A stretch of 42,432 nt of DNA from RGIG426 sp045598965 (GCA_045598965.1 JAZRVH010000012.1:1-42432); one strand, 5' to 3'. Positions 32,940-41,730 are shown, counted from the first letter of the stretch. The notes: generated by a model not told the origin, from the sequence alone. Numbers and translations are program-made.

Positions 32940-33557
32940 TTATTTCAGCATATCGGCTTCTTTCAACGCCGTAAAGCAATCCGAGCACACCACACAGCTT
33001 TGACCGCTTTTCAGCGTGACACTGCGGATCGGGACATTCGTTTTATGACAGCGGGAGCAGGGATTGTTCATAAACCCTGCCGCTGCCGAAGCGGCGGGAG
33101 CCGCCGAAGTAAAGGGGGAAGCGGGGGCAGACGGAGCGGCGGGTGCCGCCGGGCTGGCAGAAGTCGCCGTGGTGAAGGGGGAGGCAGAAGCCGCCGGAGA
33201 AGCAGGCTGAACCGGAGCGGACGGGGTCACCGGAGCCGGTCTTGCGGGAGGCGTTACCGGTGCGGTCGGAGGATAATACCGTCCGGAGGGCATTTGTGTT
33301 AAAACGTCGCTGTTTTCAACAAGCTGACCGAAGCCGTACATCATAATAACCGAAAGCCACGTGGCGAGCGGCCCTAACACGAGGACGAGAATGCCGGTGA
33401 TTAAAGAGCCGGTCGCCGCCGACGAAGAATAGTCGTGTAGTTGTGCATACTCCAAAAAGAAAGGAATCGAAAAGAGAACGCTGATAACGGTGCCAATCCA
33501 AAAAAAGACTTTTGCAACCGTTTTGATTTTTCCGCCGATGTTGTCAAAAATTTTCAT
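32940..33557 (-). CDS. Membrane-anchored protein with Pro/Ala-rich linker and C-terminal zinc ribbon
   Basis: The 205-residue protein has two membrane helices (about 12-35 and 48-72), a long low-complexity linker of Ala, Pro, Ser and Thr (about 95-162), and a C-terminal four-cysteine metal site (C166, C169, C188, C191; CSRC…CSDC). The ATG at 33557 follows AGGAGTG on the minus strand. I do not recognise the family. The layout resembles small membrane scaffolds whose soluble tail faces the cytoplasm. It is probably co-transcribed with the TSUP gene. Confidence 0.7.
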   Translation of the reverse strand: MKIFDNIGGKIKTVAKVFFWIGTVISVLFSIPFFLEYAQLHDYSSSAATGSLITGILVLVLGPLATWLSVIMMYGFGQLVENSDVLTQMPSGRYYPPTAPVTPPARPAPVTPSAPVQPASPAASASPFTTATSASPAAPAAPSAPASPFTSAAPAASAAAGFMNNPCSRCHKTNVPIRSVTLKSGQSCVVCSDCFTALKEADMLK

Positions 33558-33592
33558 AAAAAAACACTCCTCTTTTTTATTTGGATGAGTAA

Positions 33593-33621
33593 AGTATACA
33601 CGGAAGACGCTTGTTTTGCAA
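33593..33621 (-). promoter_or_regulatory. Promoter of the zinc-ribbon/TSUP pair
   Basis: On the minus strand, TTGCAA (33621-33616) and TATACT (33598-33593) with a 17-bp spacer. Confidence 0.75.
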
Positions 33622-33649
33622 GAAGAAATACAAGAAAATAAAAGAAAGT

Positions 33650-33677
33650 TTGACTTTTTTTTGTGGTGTGGTATAAT
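33650..33677 (+). promoter_or_regulatory. Promoter of the PH-domain gene
   Basis: TTGACT (33650-33655) and consensus TATAAT (33672-33677) with a 16-bp spacer. Confidence 0.75.
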
Positions 33678-33706
33678 AAGACAATAGAAAAAAGGAGGAG
33701 ATTTTT

Positions 33707-34207
33707 ATGTCGGATAAATTGAAAAATGGGCAGATGCGTGTGACGATTGAAAAAGAGGAGCCCATCTGGACTGACCGCAAGCGTTGGACGTTTTTCGGCT
33801 TGCCGTGGACGTTTACCAAATACCGTTTAACTCCTTCTAAACTGTTGGTGGAAACCGGCTTTTTGAGCAAGGAAGAAGAGGAAATCCGTCTGTATCGCAT
33901 TACCGACGTGTCTCTTAAACGTGGCTTTTTTGAACGGATTTTCGGACTGGGCACGATTATTTTGCGTTCCAGCGACACCTCGAACCCGACGCAAGAGCTT
34001 TTGCATATTAAAAAGCCCAAAACGGTGAAAGAGGTTATGAGCCAATCGATTGAAACGTCCCGCCGTGAAAACGGTGTGCGTACCTCCGAAATGGTGGGAA
34101 TGCCCCATCATGACGGCCCGGATTTTCCGGACGGACATCATCCGGCAATGGGGCCGGAGATTGTGCCGGATTTTAACCAGGATGGCATTGACGACCGTTC
34201 CGAATAA
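33707..34207 (+). CDS. Bacterial PH-domain protein (YdbS/YdbT-like), soluble
   Basis: The 166-residue protein looks like a bacterial PH (bPH2) domain: strands around residues 25-100 with the family pattern …YRLTPSKLLVETGFLSKEEEEIRLYRITDV, which resembles the YdbS/YdbT repeat unit. There are no membrane helices, unlike most members. The C-terminus is acidic and His/Pro/Asp-rich. The ATG at 33707 follows AAAGGAGGAG. The function of bPH2 proteins is mostly unknown. Confidence 0.75.
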   Translation: MSDKLKNGQMRVTIEKEEPIWTDRKRWTFFGLPWTFTKYRLTPSKLLVETGFLSKEEEEIRLYRITDVSLKRGFFERIFGLGTIILRSSDTSNPTQELLHIKKPKTVKEVMSQSIETSRRENGVRTSEMVGMPHHDGPDFPDGHHPAMGPEIVPDFNQDGIDDRSE

Positions 34208-34211
34208 TCTT

Positions 34212-34245
34212 TCGCCCGCATCCGTTGGTTGCGGGCGATTTCTGT
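34212..34245 (+). terminator. Terminator of the PH-domain gene
   Basis: TCGCCCGCA (34212-34220) pairs with TGCGGGCGA (34230-34238) and is followed by a modest T-rich tail. Confidence 0.6.
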
Positions 34246-34310
34246 TTACCAAACGGCCGCCGGCAACGGTGGCGGTTCTTTAGCGTATAGATTAAAAAAG
34301 GGGGGATACC

Positions 34311-35738
34311 GTGGTTTCGCTTATATGTGCGTTTTTGCTGCTTGCAGCGGGATATCTGTTTTACGGGAAACTGACCGAACGGGTGTTTTCGCCGGATGAC
34401 CGAGAAACGCCGGCGATTGCCATCAACGACGGCGTCGACTGCGTGCCGATGAAAACCGGCAAGGCGTTTTTGGTACAGCTGTTGAATATTGCGGGCACGG
34501 GCCCCATTTTCGGTGCCCTTATGGGGGCTCAGTTTGGCCCGGTGGTGTTTTTGTGGATTGTGTTCGGCTCGGTTTTGGGCGGTGCTGTCCACGATTATTT
34601 GGTCGGAATGATTTCCTCCCGCCACGAAGGAGGCTCGATTGCCTCTCTTTCGGGAATGTATCTCGGCGGTGTCGCTAAATGGGTTATGCGGGTGTTTTCG
34701 GTTTTGCTTCTCGTGCTCGTGGGCACGGTGTTTGTCACCAGCCCCGCCGCTTTGCTCTCGCAGTTGACCCCGAAAGTGCTCGGGAAAATGTTTTGGGTCT
34801 TTGTGATTATCGGCTACTATATCTTAGCCACCTTGCTTCCGATTGACAAGCTTATCGGGCGGCTGTATCCCGTGTTTGGAGCGGTGCTTATGGTGATGGC
34901 GGCGGGTATTTTCGGGGCACTTCTTTTTTCGGGGCAGTATACCGTTCCCGAATTAACGCTTAAAAACCTGCATCCCGACGAGCAACCGGTGTGGCCGTTT
35001 ATGTTTGTTACGGTTGCTTGTGGGGCGGTCTCGGGATTTCACGCCACGCAATCGCCTATGGTTGCCAAATGTATTACCGACGAGAAAAAAGGTCGATTCG
35101 TGTTTTACGGAGCAATGATTAGCGAAGCGGTGATTGCCCTTGTGTGGGCGGCGGCCGGTGTGGCGTTTTATGAGACGACCGGCGGATTGTCTGCCGCTCT
35201 TTCAAAAATGGGGCAGTCGGGTGTTGTGTACGACATCTCCTTCGGGATGCTCGGCTCTGTCGGCGGCATTTTGGCGGTGATTGGCGTCATCGCCTGCCCG
35301 ATTACGTCCGGAGATACGGCGTTCCGCTCTGCCCGCCTCATCCTGGCGGAATGGACGGGGCTTTCCCAAAAATCGTTCAAAAATCGACTGATAATCACGT
35401 TGCCGCTTCTTATGGTGGGGTTGTTGCTCACCCAACTGGATTTCGACGTGTTGTGGCGGTATTTTTCGTGGAGCAACCAAACACTGGCGGCGGTAGCGTT
35501 GTGGATGGCGGCGGCGTATTTGATAACAGAACGGCATCCGTTTTCCCATTTGTTGCTTCCCGCTGTTCCCGCCACGTTTATGACCGGCGTCAGCATCACC
35601 TATATTTTGATGGCAAAAGAGGGACTGCAACTGCCCGTTTTTGTGGCGTATTCCGTCGGCACGGCGGCGGCACTCGTGTGTTTTGTGTGGTTTTTATGTG
35701 TATACAAACGGAAAAACATCGAACACCATGCTCTTTGA
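34311..35738 (+). CDS. CstA-family transporter (carbon starvation protein A, short form)
   Basis: The 475-residue protein with about 13 membrane helices matches the CstA/BtsT family: NIAGTGPIFGALMGAQFGP (about 59-77), HDYLVGMIS, and SGFHATQSP near residue 243. Short forms of this length are usual in Clostridia. BtsT and CstA import pyruvate or peptides. The exact substrate is unknown here. The start is a GTG at 34311 behind GGGGGG, with no convincing nearby promoter. Confidence 0.88.
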   Translation: MVSLICAFLLLAAGYLFYGKLTERVFSPDDRETPAIAINDGVDCVPMKTGKAFLVQLLNIAGTGPIFGALMGAQFGPVVFLWIVFGSVLGGAVHDYLVGMISSRHEGGSIASLSGMYLGGVAKWVMRVFSVLLLVLVGTVFVTSPAALLSQLTPKVLGKMFWVFVIIGYYILATLLPIDKLIGRLYPVFGAVLMVMAAGIFGALLFSGQYTVPELTLKNLHPDEQPVWPFMFVTVACGAVSGFHATQSPMVAKCITDEKKGRFVFYGAMISEAVIALVWAAAGVAFYETTGGLSAALSKMGQSGVVYDISFGMLGSVGGILAVIGVIACPITSGDTAFRSARLILAEWTGLSQKSFKNRLIITLPLLMVGLLLTQLDFDVLWRYFSWSNQTLAAVALWMAAAYLITERHPFSHLLLPAVPATFMTGVSITYILMAKEGLQLPVFVAYSVGTAAALVCFVWFLCVYKRKNIEHHAL

Positions 35739-35751
35739 GCAATGAAAAAGG

Positions 35752-35780
35752 TTGCAAACAGGTTCTGTTTGTGATAAAAT
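35752..35780 (+). promoter_or_regulatory. Promoter of aquaporin gene
   Basis: TTGCAA (35752-35757) and TAAAAT (35775-35780) with a 17-bp spacer. Confidence 0.75.
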
Positions 35781-35812
35781 TGGCATATACCAAATTTAAG
35801 GAGGGTATTCAA

Positions 35813-36517
35813 ATGGCATCTTTCAAAAAGTATTTGGCAGAATTCATCGGCACTTGCGTGCTCGTCACCTTTGGTTGTGGTACCGCCATGACTGTCGGTT
35901 GTGACGCAGCGAACGGCGGCGGCTATGTTTTGACCGCCTTGGCGTTCGGTCTGGTTATTGTCGCTATGGCGTATTCTGTGGGCAACATTTCCGGTTGTCA
36001 CATCAACCCGGCGGTGTCCATCGGTATGCTCACGGCGGGCAAACTGTCCGTAAAAGATTTTTGCGGCTATGTCGTGTCCCAGTTCCTCGGTGCTATCGCC
36101 GGTGCGGGCATCCTCAAAGGCGTGTTTACACTTGCGGATTTAGAGGATAAAACCGGCGGCCTCGGCTCGAACGGTTTGGCTAACGGTTCGGTGGCGGCGT
36201 CCCTCATCATTGAGGTGATTCTCACCTTCGTGTTCGTGTTCGCCATTTTGGGCGTGACGTCCAAAATCGAAAACGGTGCGGTGGCGGGTATTGTCATCGG
36301 TTTGACGCTCACCCTCGTCCACATCCTCGGCATCGGTCTTACCGGCACGTCTGTGAACCCGGCTCGTTCCTTTGGTCCGGCACTTCTCGCCGGCGGCGAT
36401 GCGTTCCAAAACGTGTGGGTGTTTATTGTGGCTCCGCTGGTCGGCGGTGTGCTTGCCGCAGCGGTGTATGGACTTCTCACCTGCGAAGGCAAAAAAGAGA
36501 AAAAAGACGAAGAATAA
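35813..36517 (+). CDS. aqpZ: Aquaporin Z-type water channel
   Basis: The 234-residue MIP-family protein has six membrane helices and two NPA loops (HINPAVS and SVNPARS). Between them lie the histidine of …LVHILGIG and the threonine and arginine of TGTSVNPAR, matching the narrow filter of water-selective AqpZ and not glycerol facilitators. The ATG at 35813 follows AAGGAGGG. The frame continues far upstream without a ribosome site and overlaps the previous gene, so that extension is rejected. The gene is monocistronic, with its own promoter and terminator. Confidence 0.9.
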   Translation: MASFKKYLAEFIGTCVLVTFGCGTAMTVGCDAANGGGYVLTALAFGLVIVAMAYSVGNISGCHINPAVSIGMLTAGKLSVKDFCGYVVSQFLGAIAGAGILKGVFTLADLEDKTGGLGSNGLANGSVAASLIIEVILTFVFVFAILGVTSKIENGAVAGIVIGLTLTLVHILGIGLTGTSVNPARSFGPALLAGGDAFQNVWVFIVAPLVGGVLAAAVYGLLTCEGKKEKKDEE

Positions 36518-36528
36518 GCTTTATACAC

Positions 36529-36575
36529 AAAAAGCGGAGGGCAAAGCCGTGGCGTTTGCCCCCGCTTTTTCTTTT
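36529..36575 (+). terminator. Terminator after aquaporin
   Basis: An AAAAGCGG…GGGCAAA arm (from about 36529) pairs with TTTGCCC…CCGCTTTTT. Its 5' arm is nearly identical to that of the terminator after sstT. Confidence 0.85.
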
Positions 36576-36578
36576 GGG

Positions 36579-36607
36579 TTGCAATTTTCAAAAAAGGGGA
36601 GTATACT
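36579..36607 (+). promoter_or_regulatory. Promoter of sstT
   Basis: TTGCAA (36579-36584) and TATACT (36602-36607) with a 17-bp spacer. Confidence 0.75.
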
Positions 36608-36640
36608 GAACACATACTGTAAAAAGAGGGGAAGAGGGAA

Positions 36641-37885
36641 ATGAAAAAGATTGTGAAAACGTGGAATTCCATTCCCACGTTGCTCAAAATTGCGGTTGGT
36701 CTTGCGATTGGTATTGTGATGGGAATTGTGGCACCCGGTGCTTCGTGGATGAGCATTTTCGGCGAAGTGTTTGTGGGAGCGTTAAAAGCGATCGCACCCA
36801 TTCTTGTGTTTATCCTTATTTGCTCGGCGTTGTCCAAAGCAAAACCCCACATCGGCAGTCGGTTTTTTACCGTTATTGTGCTGTATATGATAACGACGCT
36901 GACCGCCGCTATAGTGGCAGTGGTGGCAAGCTATGCGTTTCCGGTGTCGATCACTCTTTCCGGTGCGGCGGACAGCACTGCCCCCGGCGGACTGGGTGAA
37001 GTGTTCCGCACGCTGCTTTCCAATATGACGCAAAACCCGGTCGCCGCTCTTGTGGGCGGTAACTACATCGGCATTTTGTTCTGGTCGGTGGTCTTCGGGC
37101 TGTGCCTTAAAGCGGTGGCGAAAGAATCTACCATCGCTATGGTGTCCGACCTGTCGGATGCGGTGTCCAAAGTGGTGGCGTTTGTTATCTCGTTTGTGCC
37201 GTTCGGCGTTATGGGTTTGGTGTTCGATTCGGTGTCCCAAAACGGAGTTTCCATTTTCACCGAATACGGCAAAATCATCCTTGTGTTGGTTGGTGCCATG
37301 GTGTTCTCGGCGTTGGTAGTCAACCCGCTGGTTATTGCGTTGTTCTTGAAACGCAACCCCTATCCGCTGGTATTTACCTGCCTGCGTGAAAGCGGGATTA
37401 CCGCTTTCTTCACCCGCAGCTCTGCGGCAAATATCCCCATGAATATGCAACTTTGCGAAAAACTGGGTATTGACAAAGACTTCTATTCCATCAGCATCCC
37501 GCTGGGTGCAACCATCAATATGGACGGTGCCGCCGTGACTATTACGGTGATGACTATGGCGATGTGCCACACGCTGGGCGTTGCGGTCAACCCGCTGATG
37601 GCGGTGGTGCTTTGCGTGTTGTCGGTTCTCGGTGCGTGCGGTGCGTCCGGCGTGGCGGGCGGCTCGCTGTTACTTATTCCCATGGCGTGCAGCTTGTTCG
37701 GTATCGGCAGTGACGTTGCTATGGAAGCGGTGGCAGTCGGATTTGTTATCGGCGTTATCCAGGATTCGGTGGAAACGGCACTTAACTCCAGCGGCGATGC
37801 TATCTTCACCGCTACGGCGGAATACCACGCACGCCAAAAAGCGGGCGAGGATGTCTGCTTCTTGGGTGAATTTGCAAAAAAATAA
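36641..37885 (+). CDS. sstT: Sodium:serine/threonine symporter SstT
   Basis: The 414-residue protein belongs to the DAACS family. It contains the substrate-binding hallmarks: the serine-rich motif FFTRSSAANIPMNM, NMDGAAVT, and the re-entrant loop regions with GASGVAGGSLLLIP. The length and order match SstT, which takes up L-serine and L-threonine with sodium. The ATG at 36641 follows AGAGGGGA. The gene is monocistronic, with a terminator at 37895. The assignment is strong within the family; the exact substrate preference is inferred. Confidence 0.92.
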   Translation: MKKIVKTWNSIPTLLKIAVGLAIGIVMGIVAPGASWMSIFGEVFVGALKAIAPILVFILICSALSKAKPHIGSRFFTVIVLYMITTLTAAIVAVVASYAFPVSITLSGAADSTAPGGLGEVFRTLLSNMTQNPVAALVGGNYIGILFWSVVFGLCLKAVAKESTIAMVSDLSDAVSKVVAFVISFVPFGVMGLVFDSVSQNGVSIFTEYGKIILVLVGAMVFSALVVNPLVIALFLKRNPYPLVFTCLRESGITAFFTRSSAANIPMNMQLCEKLGIDKDFYSISIPLGATINMDGAAVTITVMTMAMCHTLGVAVNPLMAVVLCVLSVLGACGASGVAGGSLLLIPMACSLFGIGSDVAMEAVAVGFVIGVIQDSVETALNSSGDAIFTATAEYHARQKAGEDVCFLGEFAKK

Positions 37886-37894
37886 GAAAAGTAT

Positions 37895-37940
37895 AAAAAG
37901 CGGAGGGCAACACCACGGTGGTTGCTCTCCGCTTTTTGTT
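37895..37940 (+). terminator. Terminator after sstT
   Basis: A long stem joins 37895-37911 to 37921-37937 with a T tail. It is palindromic enough to stop the opposite-strand transcript as well. Confidence 0.9.
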
Positions 37941-38009
37941 GTAATCGACCCCCGGCTGTGCCGGTGGTATCAAGCCGGAGCCTATGGGCTCGGCTTGTAG
38001 ATATCGTTT

Positions 38010-38954
38010 TTAGTTCACCACGTTAATGGGGTTGCCGTCGAGAAATGCTTTGATGTTTTCGGCGGTAACGTCCACCAGTCGTTCACGGCATTCTTTTGTG
38101 GACCACGCAATGTGCGGCGTGATAAAGCAGTTTTTTGCTTTCAGGAGCGGGTTCTCCGGTGAAATCGGCTCACTGCTCACCACGTCGGTGGCGTACGCTC
38201 CCACCTTGCCGCTTTCCAGTGCCGCCACCAAATCCGGTTCGTTGACAAGCGGCCCTCGGGCGGTGTTGATGATCCACACGCCGTCTTTCATTTTGGCGAG
38301 AGAATCGGCACGGATGAGGTTGCGGTTGTCGTCGGTGAGTCGGCAGTTGAGCGAAAGGATGTCGGATTTTGAAAACAGCTCGTCGAGGGACACGCTTCCT
38401 GCCGCATGGGGGCTGTTGTAAAGAATGTGCATCCCGAGTGCCGTGCCGATTTCGGCAACCTTTTTGCCGATATTGCCATAGCCGATAATGCCCAGCGTTT
38501 TGCCTGCCAATTCTACTTGCGGCGTCAGCCAATAGCAAAAATCGCCGCAGTTGCACCAGTCACCGTCGTGAACGGAGCGGTTGTGTAAATCAATACGGTG
38601 ACAAAGCTCTAAAATCAGGGCAAATACAAACTGTGCTACGGCATCGGTGGCGTAGGTCGGCACGTTGCAGACCTTGACGCCGTACTCGGCGGCGGCTTTC
38701 ACGTCCACCACATCGTAGCCGGTGGACAACACCGCCACCATTTTAATGTTTTTGCATTGTTCAAAGGTTTTGCGACCTAAGACGTTTTTACAGGTGATGA
38801 CGATTTCGCAATCGCCGATACGGTCGATGGTGGCTTGTTCGTTGGCACCGTCGGCGGTCTCTTCATAAATTTCTACGTCGCCAAGCGGCATCAGTTGTTC
38901 CCAGGTGATATCTCCGGGATTGACGCCGTGGGCGTCTAAAACGACAATTTTCAC
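38010..38954 (-). CDS. D-2-hydroxyacid dehydrogenase
   Basis: The 314-residue protein is a D-isomer-specific 2-hydroxyacid dehydrogenase. It has the NAD(P)-binding GYGNIG motif and the catalytic Arg (NTARGPLV), Glu (SSEP) and His (ITPHIAW). It reduces a 2-oxo acid with NADH or NADPH, or the reverse. Glycerate/hydroxypyruvate or similar substrates are possible. The likely start is GTG at 38954 (minus strand), with AAAGGGG upstream. A longer frame to 39008 would run into the promoter. The nearby sstT transporter does not by itself fix the substrate. Confidence 0.9.
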   Translation of the reverse strand: MKIVVLDAHGVNPGDITWEQLMPLGDVEIYEETADGANEQATIDRIGDCEIVITCKNVLGRKTFEQCKNIKMVAVLSTGYDVVDVKAAAEYGVKVCNVPTYATDAVAQFVFALILELCHRIDLHNRSVHDGDWCNCGDFCYWLTPQVELAGKTLGIIGYGNIGKKVAEIGTALGMHILYNSPHAAGSVSLDELFSKSDILSLNCRLTDDNRNLIRADSLAKMKDGVWIINTARGPLVNEPDLVAALESGKVGAYATDVVSSEPISPENPLLKAKNCFITPHIAWSTKECRERLVDVTAENIKAFLDGNPINVVN

Positions 38955-38987
38955 GCAAAGTGCCCCTTTCTCGGGTGGTTTTTCTTT

Positions 38988-39016
38988 ACTATACCACAAC
39001 CGCCGCACGATTTCAA
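38988..39016 (-). promoter_or_regulatory. Promoter of the 2-hydroxyacid dehydrogenase
   Basis: On the minus strand, TTGAAA (39016-39011) and TATAGT (38993-38988) with a 17-bp spacer. Confidence 0.75.
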
Positions 39017-39074
39017 CAGTCTTGCTCCGTTTTCTCTTTTGGGAGAGCGGGGCGGTTTGTTGTATAAAAAAGGC

Positions 39075-39103
39075 TTGACAAGGCAGGGACGATATGGTAT
39101 AGT
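39075..39103 (+). promoter_or_regulatory. Promoter of the marR-MFS operon
   Basis: TTGACA (39075-39080) and TATAGT (39098-39103) with a 17-bp spacer. Confidence 0.8.
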
Positions 39104-39124
39104 GTGACGGTGTTCGACAGCGAG

Positions 39125-39151
39125 AGAACCGAAAACGGTTCTTTTATTTTT
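39125..39151 (+). terminator. Terminator-like hairpin in the marR leader
   Basis: AGAACCG (39125-39131) and CGGTTCT (39136-39142) form a 7-bp stem with AAAA loop, followed by TTTTATTTTTT. It lies just after the likely start of transcription, so it could attenuate the operon. Confidence 0.5.
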
Positions 39152-39159
39152 TCGCCGCA

Positions 39160-39181
39160 TTTAGTTGCAAAAGCAACTAAA
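39160..39181 (+). promoter_or_regulatory. Palindromic operator before the MarR gene
   Basis: TTTAGTTGC-AAAA-GCAACTAAA is a perfect inverted repeat with 9-bp arms. Such TTAGTTGC-type palindromes are typical MarR-family sites, so autoregulation is likely. It sits between the promoter and the start codon. Confidence 0.65.
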
Positions 39182-39204
39182 ATTTGAGCAAAGGGAGCGA
39201 TTTT

Positions 39205-39651
39205 GTGGAACGGTTCGAGAGCATCGGGCGAAATGTAATGATTACCGACAAGTATTTTAAGCTCTATCTGCGGGATGCATTGATGCCTTTTGATTTGAAT
39301 GCGGCACAGGGAATTGTGCTGCTGATGATGTATCATAACGCCGCTACCGCAAAAAACACGCAAGAGGACCTTATCCGCCGCATACATTACGATAAGGGCG
39401 TGATGACTCGCACGATGAAGGAATTGGAGCAAAAAGGGTACGTGAAACGAGAGCAAAACCCCGCCGATTCCCGGTCGTATTTGTTTTCGTTGACCGAAAA
39501 GGGGACGGCATTCAAAGACCCTATGATGGGGGCTCTTCGCCGTTGGAACGAGAGACTGCTCGACGGCATCTCCGAGCAGGAGCTTTCGGTGTTAACGGCG
39601 GCTCTCTCTAAAATGGCACAAAACGCCTGCATGACTACGCAGACGGATTGA
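39205..39651 (+). CDS. MarR-family transcriptional regulator
   Basis: The 148-residue protein has the winged-helix pattern of MarR proteins: a helix-turn-helix with DLIRRIHYDKGVMTRTMKELEQKGYVKREQ and the wing DSRSYLFSLT. MarR dimers bind palindromes and let go when they bind drug-like or phenolic ligands. The start is GTG at 39205 with AAAGGGAG upstream. A TTG at 39184 lacks a ribosome site. An MFS exporter gene follows after 26 bases, and a matching palindrome lies in the leader, so self-control of an efflux operon is likely. Confidence 0.88.
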   Translation: MERFESIGRNVMITDKYFKLYLRDALMPFDLNAAQGIVLLMMYHNAATAKNTQEDLIRRIHYDKGVMTRTMKELEQKGYVKREQNPADSRSYLFSLTEKGTAFKDPMMGALRRWNERLLDGISEQELSVLTAALSKMAQNACMTTQTD

Positions 39652-39677
39652 ACAATACTATTATACAAAGAGGAACT

Positions 39678-41705
39678 ATGGCTATGACAAAACAAACCAC
39701 GAAAAAAAGCAACTTTGTCCTGATTATGATTCTGTATCTTGCAGGCATTTTCATGGGAGCTATCGACACCGGCATTGTAACGCCGGCTCGAACCATTATC
39801 CAAAACGAGTTGGGCGTTTCGGCACAAACCGGCATTTGGATGATTACCATTTACACCCTCGCTTATGCCGCCAGCGTGCCGATTATGGGTAAATTAGCGG
39901 ATAAGTTCGGGCGTAAGTACATCTATATCACCTGTATTACGCTGTTCGGTCTCGGCTCGCTTTTGTGCGGTCTGTCCGGCTCGTTCGGTGGATTCCCGAT
40001 GCTGATTGTCGCCCGTGTTATTCAGGCGATTGGCGGCGGCGGTATTGTGCCGATTGCCACAGCGGAGTTCGGTACCACCTTCCCGCCGGAAAAAAGAGGC
40101 TTGGCTCTCGGTCTTGTGGGTGGCGTTTACGGAGTTGCCAACGTGTTTGGTGCGTCCGCCGGAAGTGCTATTCTCGATTTGTTCGGCACGGACAAATGGG
40201 AATTCATCTTTTACATTAACGTGCCGATTTCGCTGTTTATCATTGTGTGCGGATTGTTTACGCTGCAAAACAACCGTGATGAGGAAAACAACAAGAAAAT
40301 CGACATTTTCGGCATTTTCACGCTGACGGTAATGGTGTTGTCGCTTCTGTATGGGCTGAAAAATCTCGACTTCTTTGATTTTGGCAACTCGCTTCTTTCT
40401 ACCGGCGTATATCCGTTTTTGCTGGTGTTTCTTCTGTTTATTCCGCTGTTTATTCTTTCGGAAAAGAAAGCGGAGGATCCGGTGCTGAGCCTTTCGTATT
40501 TTACCGACCGCAACATTTTGGTGACGTTGTTGCTCTCTACCATCAGCGGCTTTTTGATGATGGGCGTTATTTTCGTTCCGCAGTTTGCGGAAAACTGCCT
40601 GAGAATGCCGACGGGTGACGGCGGTTATCTTGTGATTATGTTGGGATTGTTTGCCGGCCTCGGAGCACCGATTTCCGGCAAGTTGATTGACAAATTTGGG
40701 CCGAAGCTCATTTTGGCGTTAGGCTTTTTGTCTACGGCTGTCGGGGCGTTGTTTATGATGTTTGTTACCACAAAAGCACCCTCGATGCTGACGGTTCTTG
40801 TGGGTCTTGCTCTCGCCGGTCTCGGTATGGGCTTCACCATGGGTACGCCGGTCAACTATATGATGCTCGCCAACACCGACGAAAAGCAGTCCAACTCCGC
40901 ATTGGCGGCACTGTCGTTGGTGCGTTCTATCGGCACAGCCATTGCCCCCGCCATTATGGTTGGCTTTATCGCCACCGCCGGCATGAATGTGCAGGGCAAT
41001 TTGATGGCACTTTTGCCCACAGAGATAAAAACTCCCGATTTGCCCTATATGCAGGAGCTGTCCGAAAAATTGGATGAGATGAAACAGAATCCTATGTTTG
41101 CAAAACAACTGGAGGGAATGCCGGATTTGACGGCGATGACCTCTATGAAAATGGATATGAACGGCGGGGATATGAAACTGCCGGAGGGCACGCTCGAAAT
41201 GTTGCAATCCAGCGACGTTACCACCATTGTCGACAACACTAAAACAATGGCAAAAACCATGTTTAGGGAAATGACCCCCGGTGTAATCGAAAAAATCACC
41301 GCCGGATTGGACAAAGGAATTGACGGGATTACCAGTGGCATCGAGGCGATGAAATCGGCATCTGTTCCGGCAAATATGCCGGCGGGTATGCCGGCAGGTA
41401 TGTCGTCCGATGCATCGTCGGGTGTGCCGGCGGGGGCTGTGCCTGCTGTTATTGAAGCGATTGCCGAAATGGAGACGACCGCCGACCACATGGAGGAACT
41501 GAAAAACGCTGTTCCTGCCGCTTTCGATACGGCGTTGAATGAGTATCTTGCCGAGATTGATAAGCAGGGCGATGCGTTGGAACAATGTTTTCAAGATACC
41601 TTAAACGAGGGCTTCTTTAACATCTATTTGCTCACCGTGATTACGGCGGCAGTGGCTCTTTTGGTTTTGGTTTTCTACAAAAAAGAAACAAAGCCGGTGA
41701 GTTGA
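39678..41705 (+). CDS. DHA2-type MFS efflux pump with a long methionine-rich loop
   Basis: The product of about 675 residues has 13-14 membrane helices. Family marks include GKLADKFGRKYIY (loop 2-3) and the motif-C-like GGVYGVANVFGASAG. It belongs to the 14-TM EmrB/QacA drug exporters, driven by protons. Unusually, a hydrophilic stretch of about 210 residues (about 435-643) lies before the last helix. It has about 20 methionines and proline/alanine repeats with PAGM (around 575-585). Typical loops here are far shorter. The start ATG at 39678 follows AAAGAGGA. Control by the MarR gene just upstream is likely. Confidence 0.88.
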   Translation: MAMTKQTTKKSNFVLIMILYLAGIFMGAIDTGIVTPARTIIQNELGVSAQTGIWMITIYTLAYAASVPIMGKLADKFGRKYIYITCITLFGLGSLLCGLSGSFGGFPMLIVARVIQAIGGGGIVPIATAEFGTTFPPEKRGLALGLVGGVYGVANVFGASAGSAILDLFGTDKWEFIFYINVPISLFIIVCGLFTLQNNRDEENNKKIDIFGIFTLTVMVLSLLYGLKNLDFFDFGNSLLSTGVYPFLLVFLLFIPLFILSEKKAEDPVLSLSYFTDRNILVTLLLSTISGFLMMGVIFVPQFAENCLRMPTGDGGYLVIMLGLFAGLGAPISGKLIDKFGPKLILALGFLSTAVGALFMMFVTTKAPSMLTVLVGLALAGLGMGFTMGTPVNYMMLANTDEKQSNSALAALSLVRSIGTAIAPAIMVGFIATAGMNVQGNLMALLPTEIKTPDLPYMQELSEKLDEMKQNPMFAKQLEGMPDLTAMTSMKMDMNGGDMKLPEGTLEMLQSSDVTTIVDNTKTMAKTMFREMTPGVIEKITAGLDKGIDGITSGIEAMKSASVPANMPAGMPAGMSSDASSGVPAGAVPAVIEAIAEMETTADHMEELKNAVPAAFDTALNEYLAEIDKQGDALEQCFQDTLNEGFFNIYLLTVITAAVALLVLVFYKKETKPVS

Positions 41706-41730
41706 TTTACTCAGTCTTTGAGTAATTACA

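Noticed and set aside
35351..35812. N-terminal extension of the aquaporin
   Set aside because: It overlaps the preceding transporter gene out of frame, while AAGGAGGG marks the ATG at 35813.
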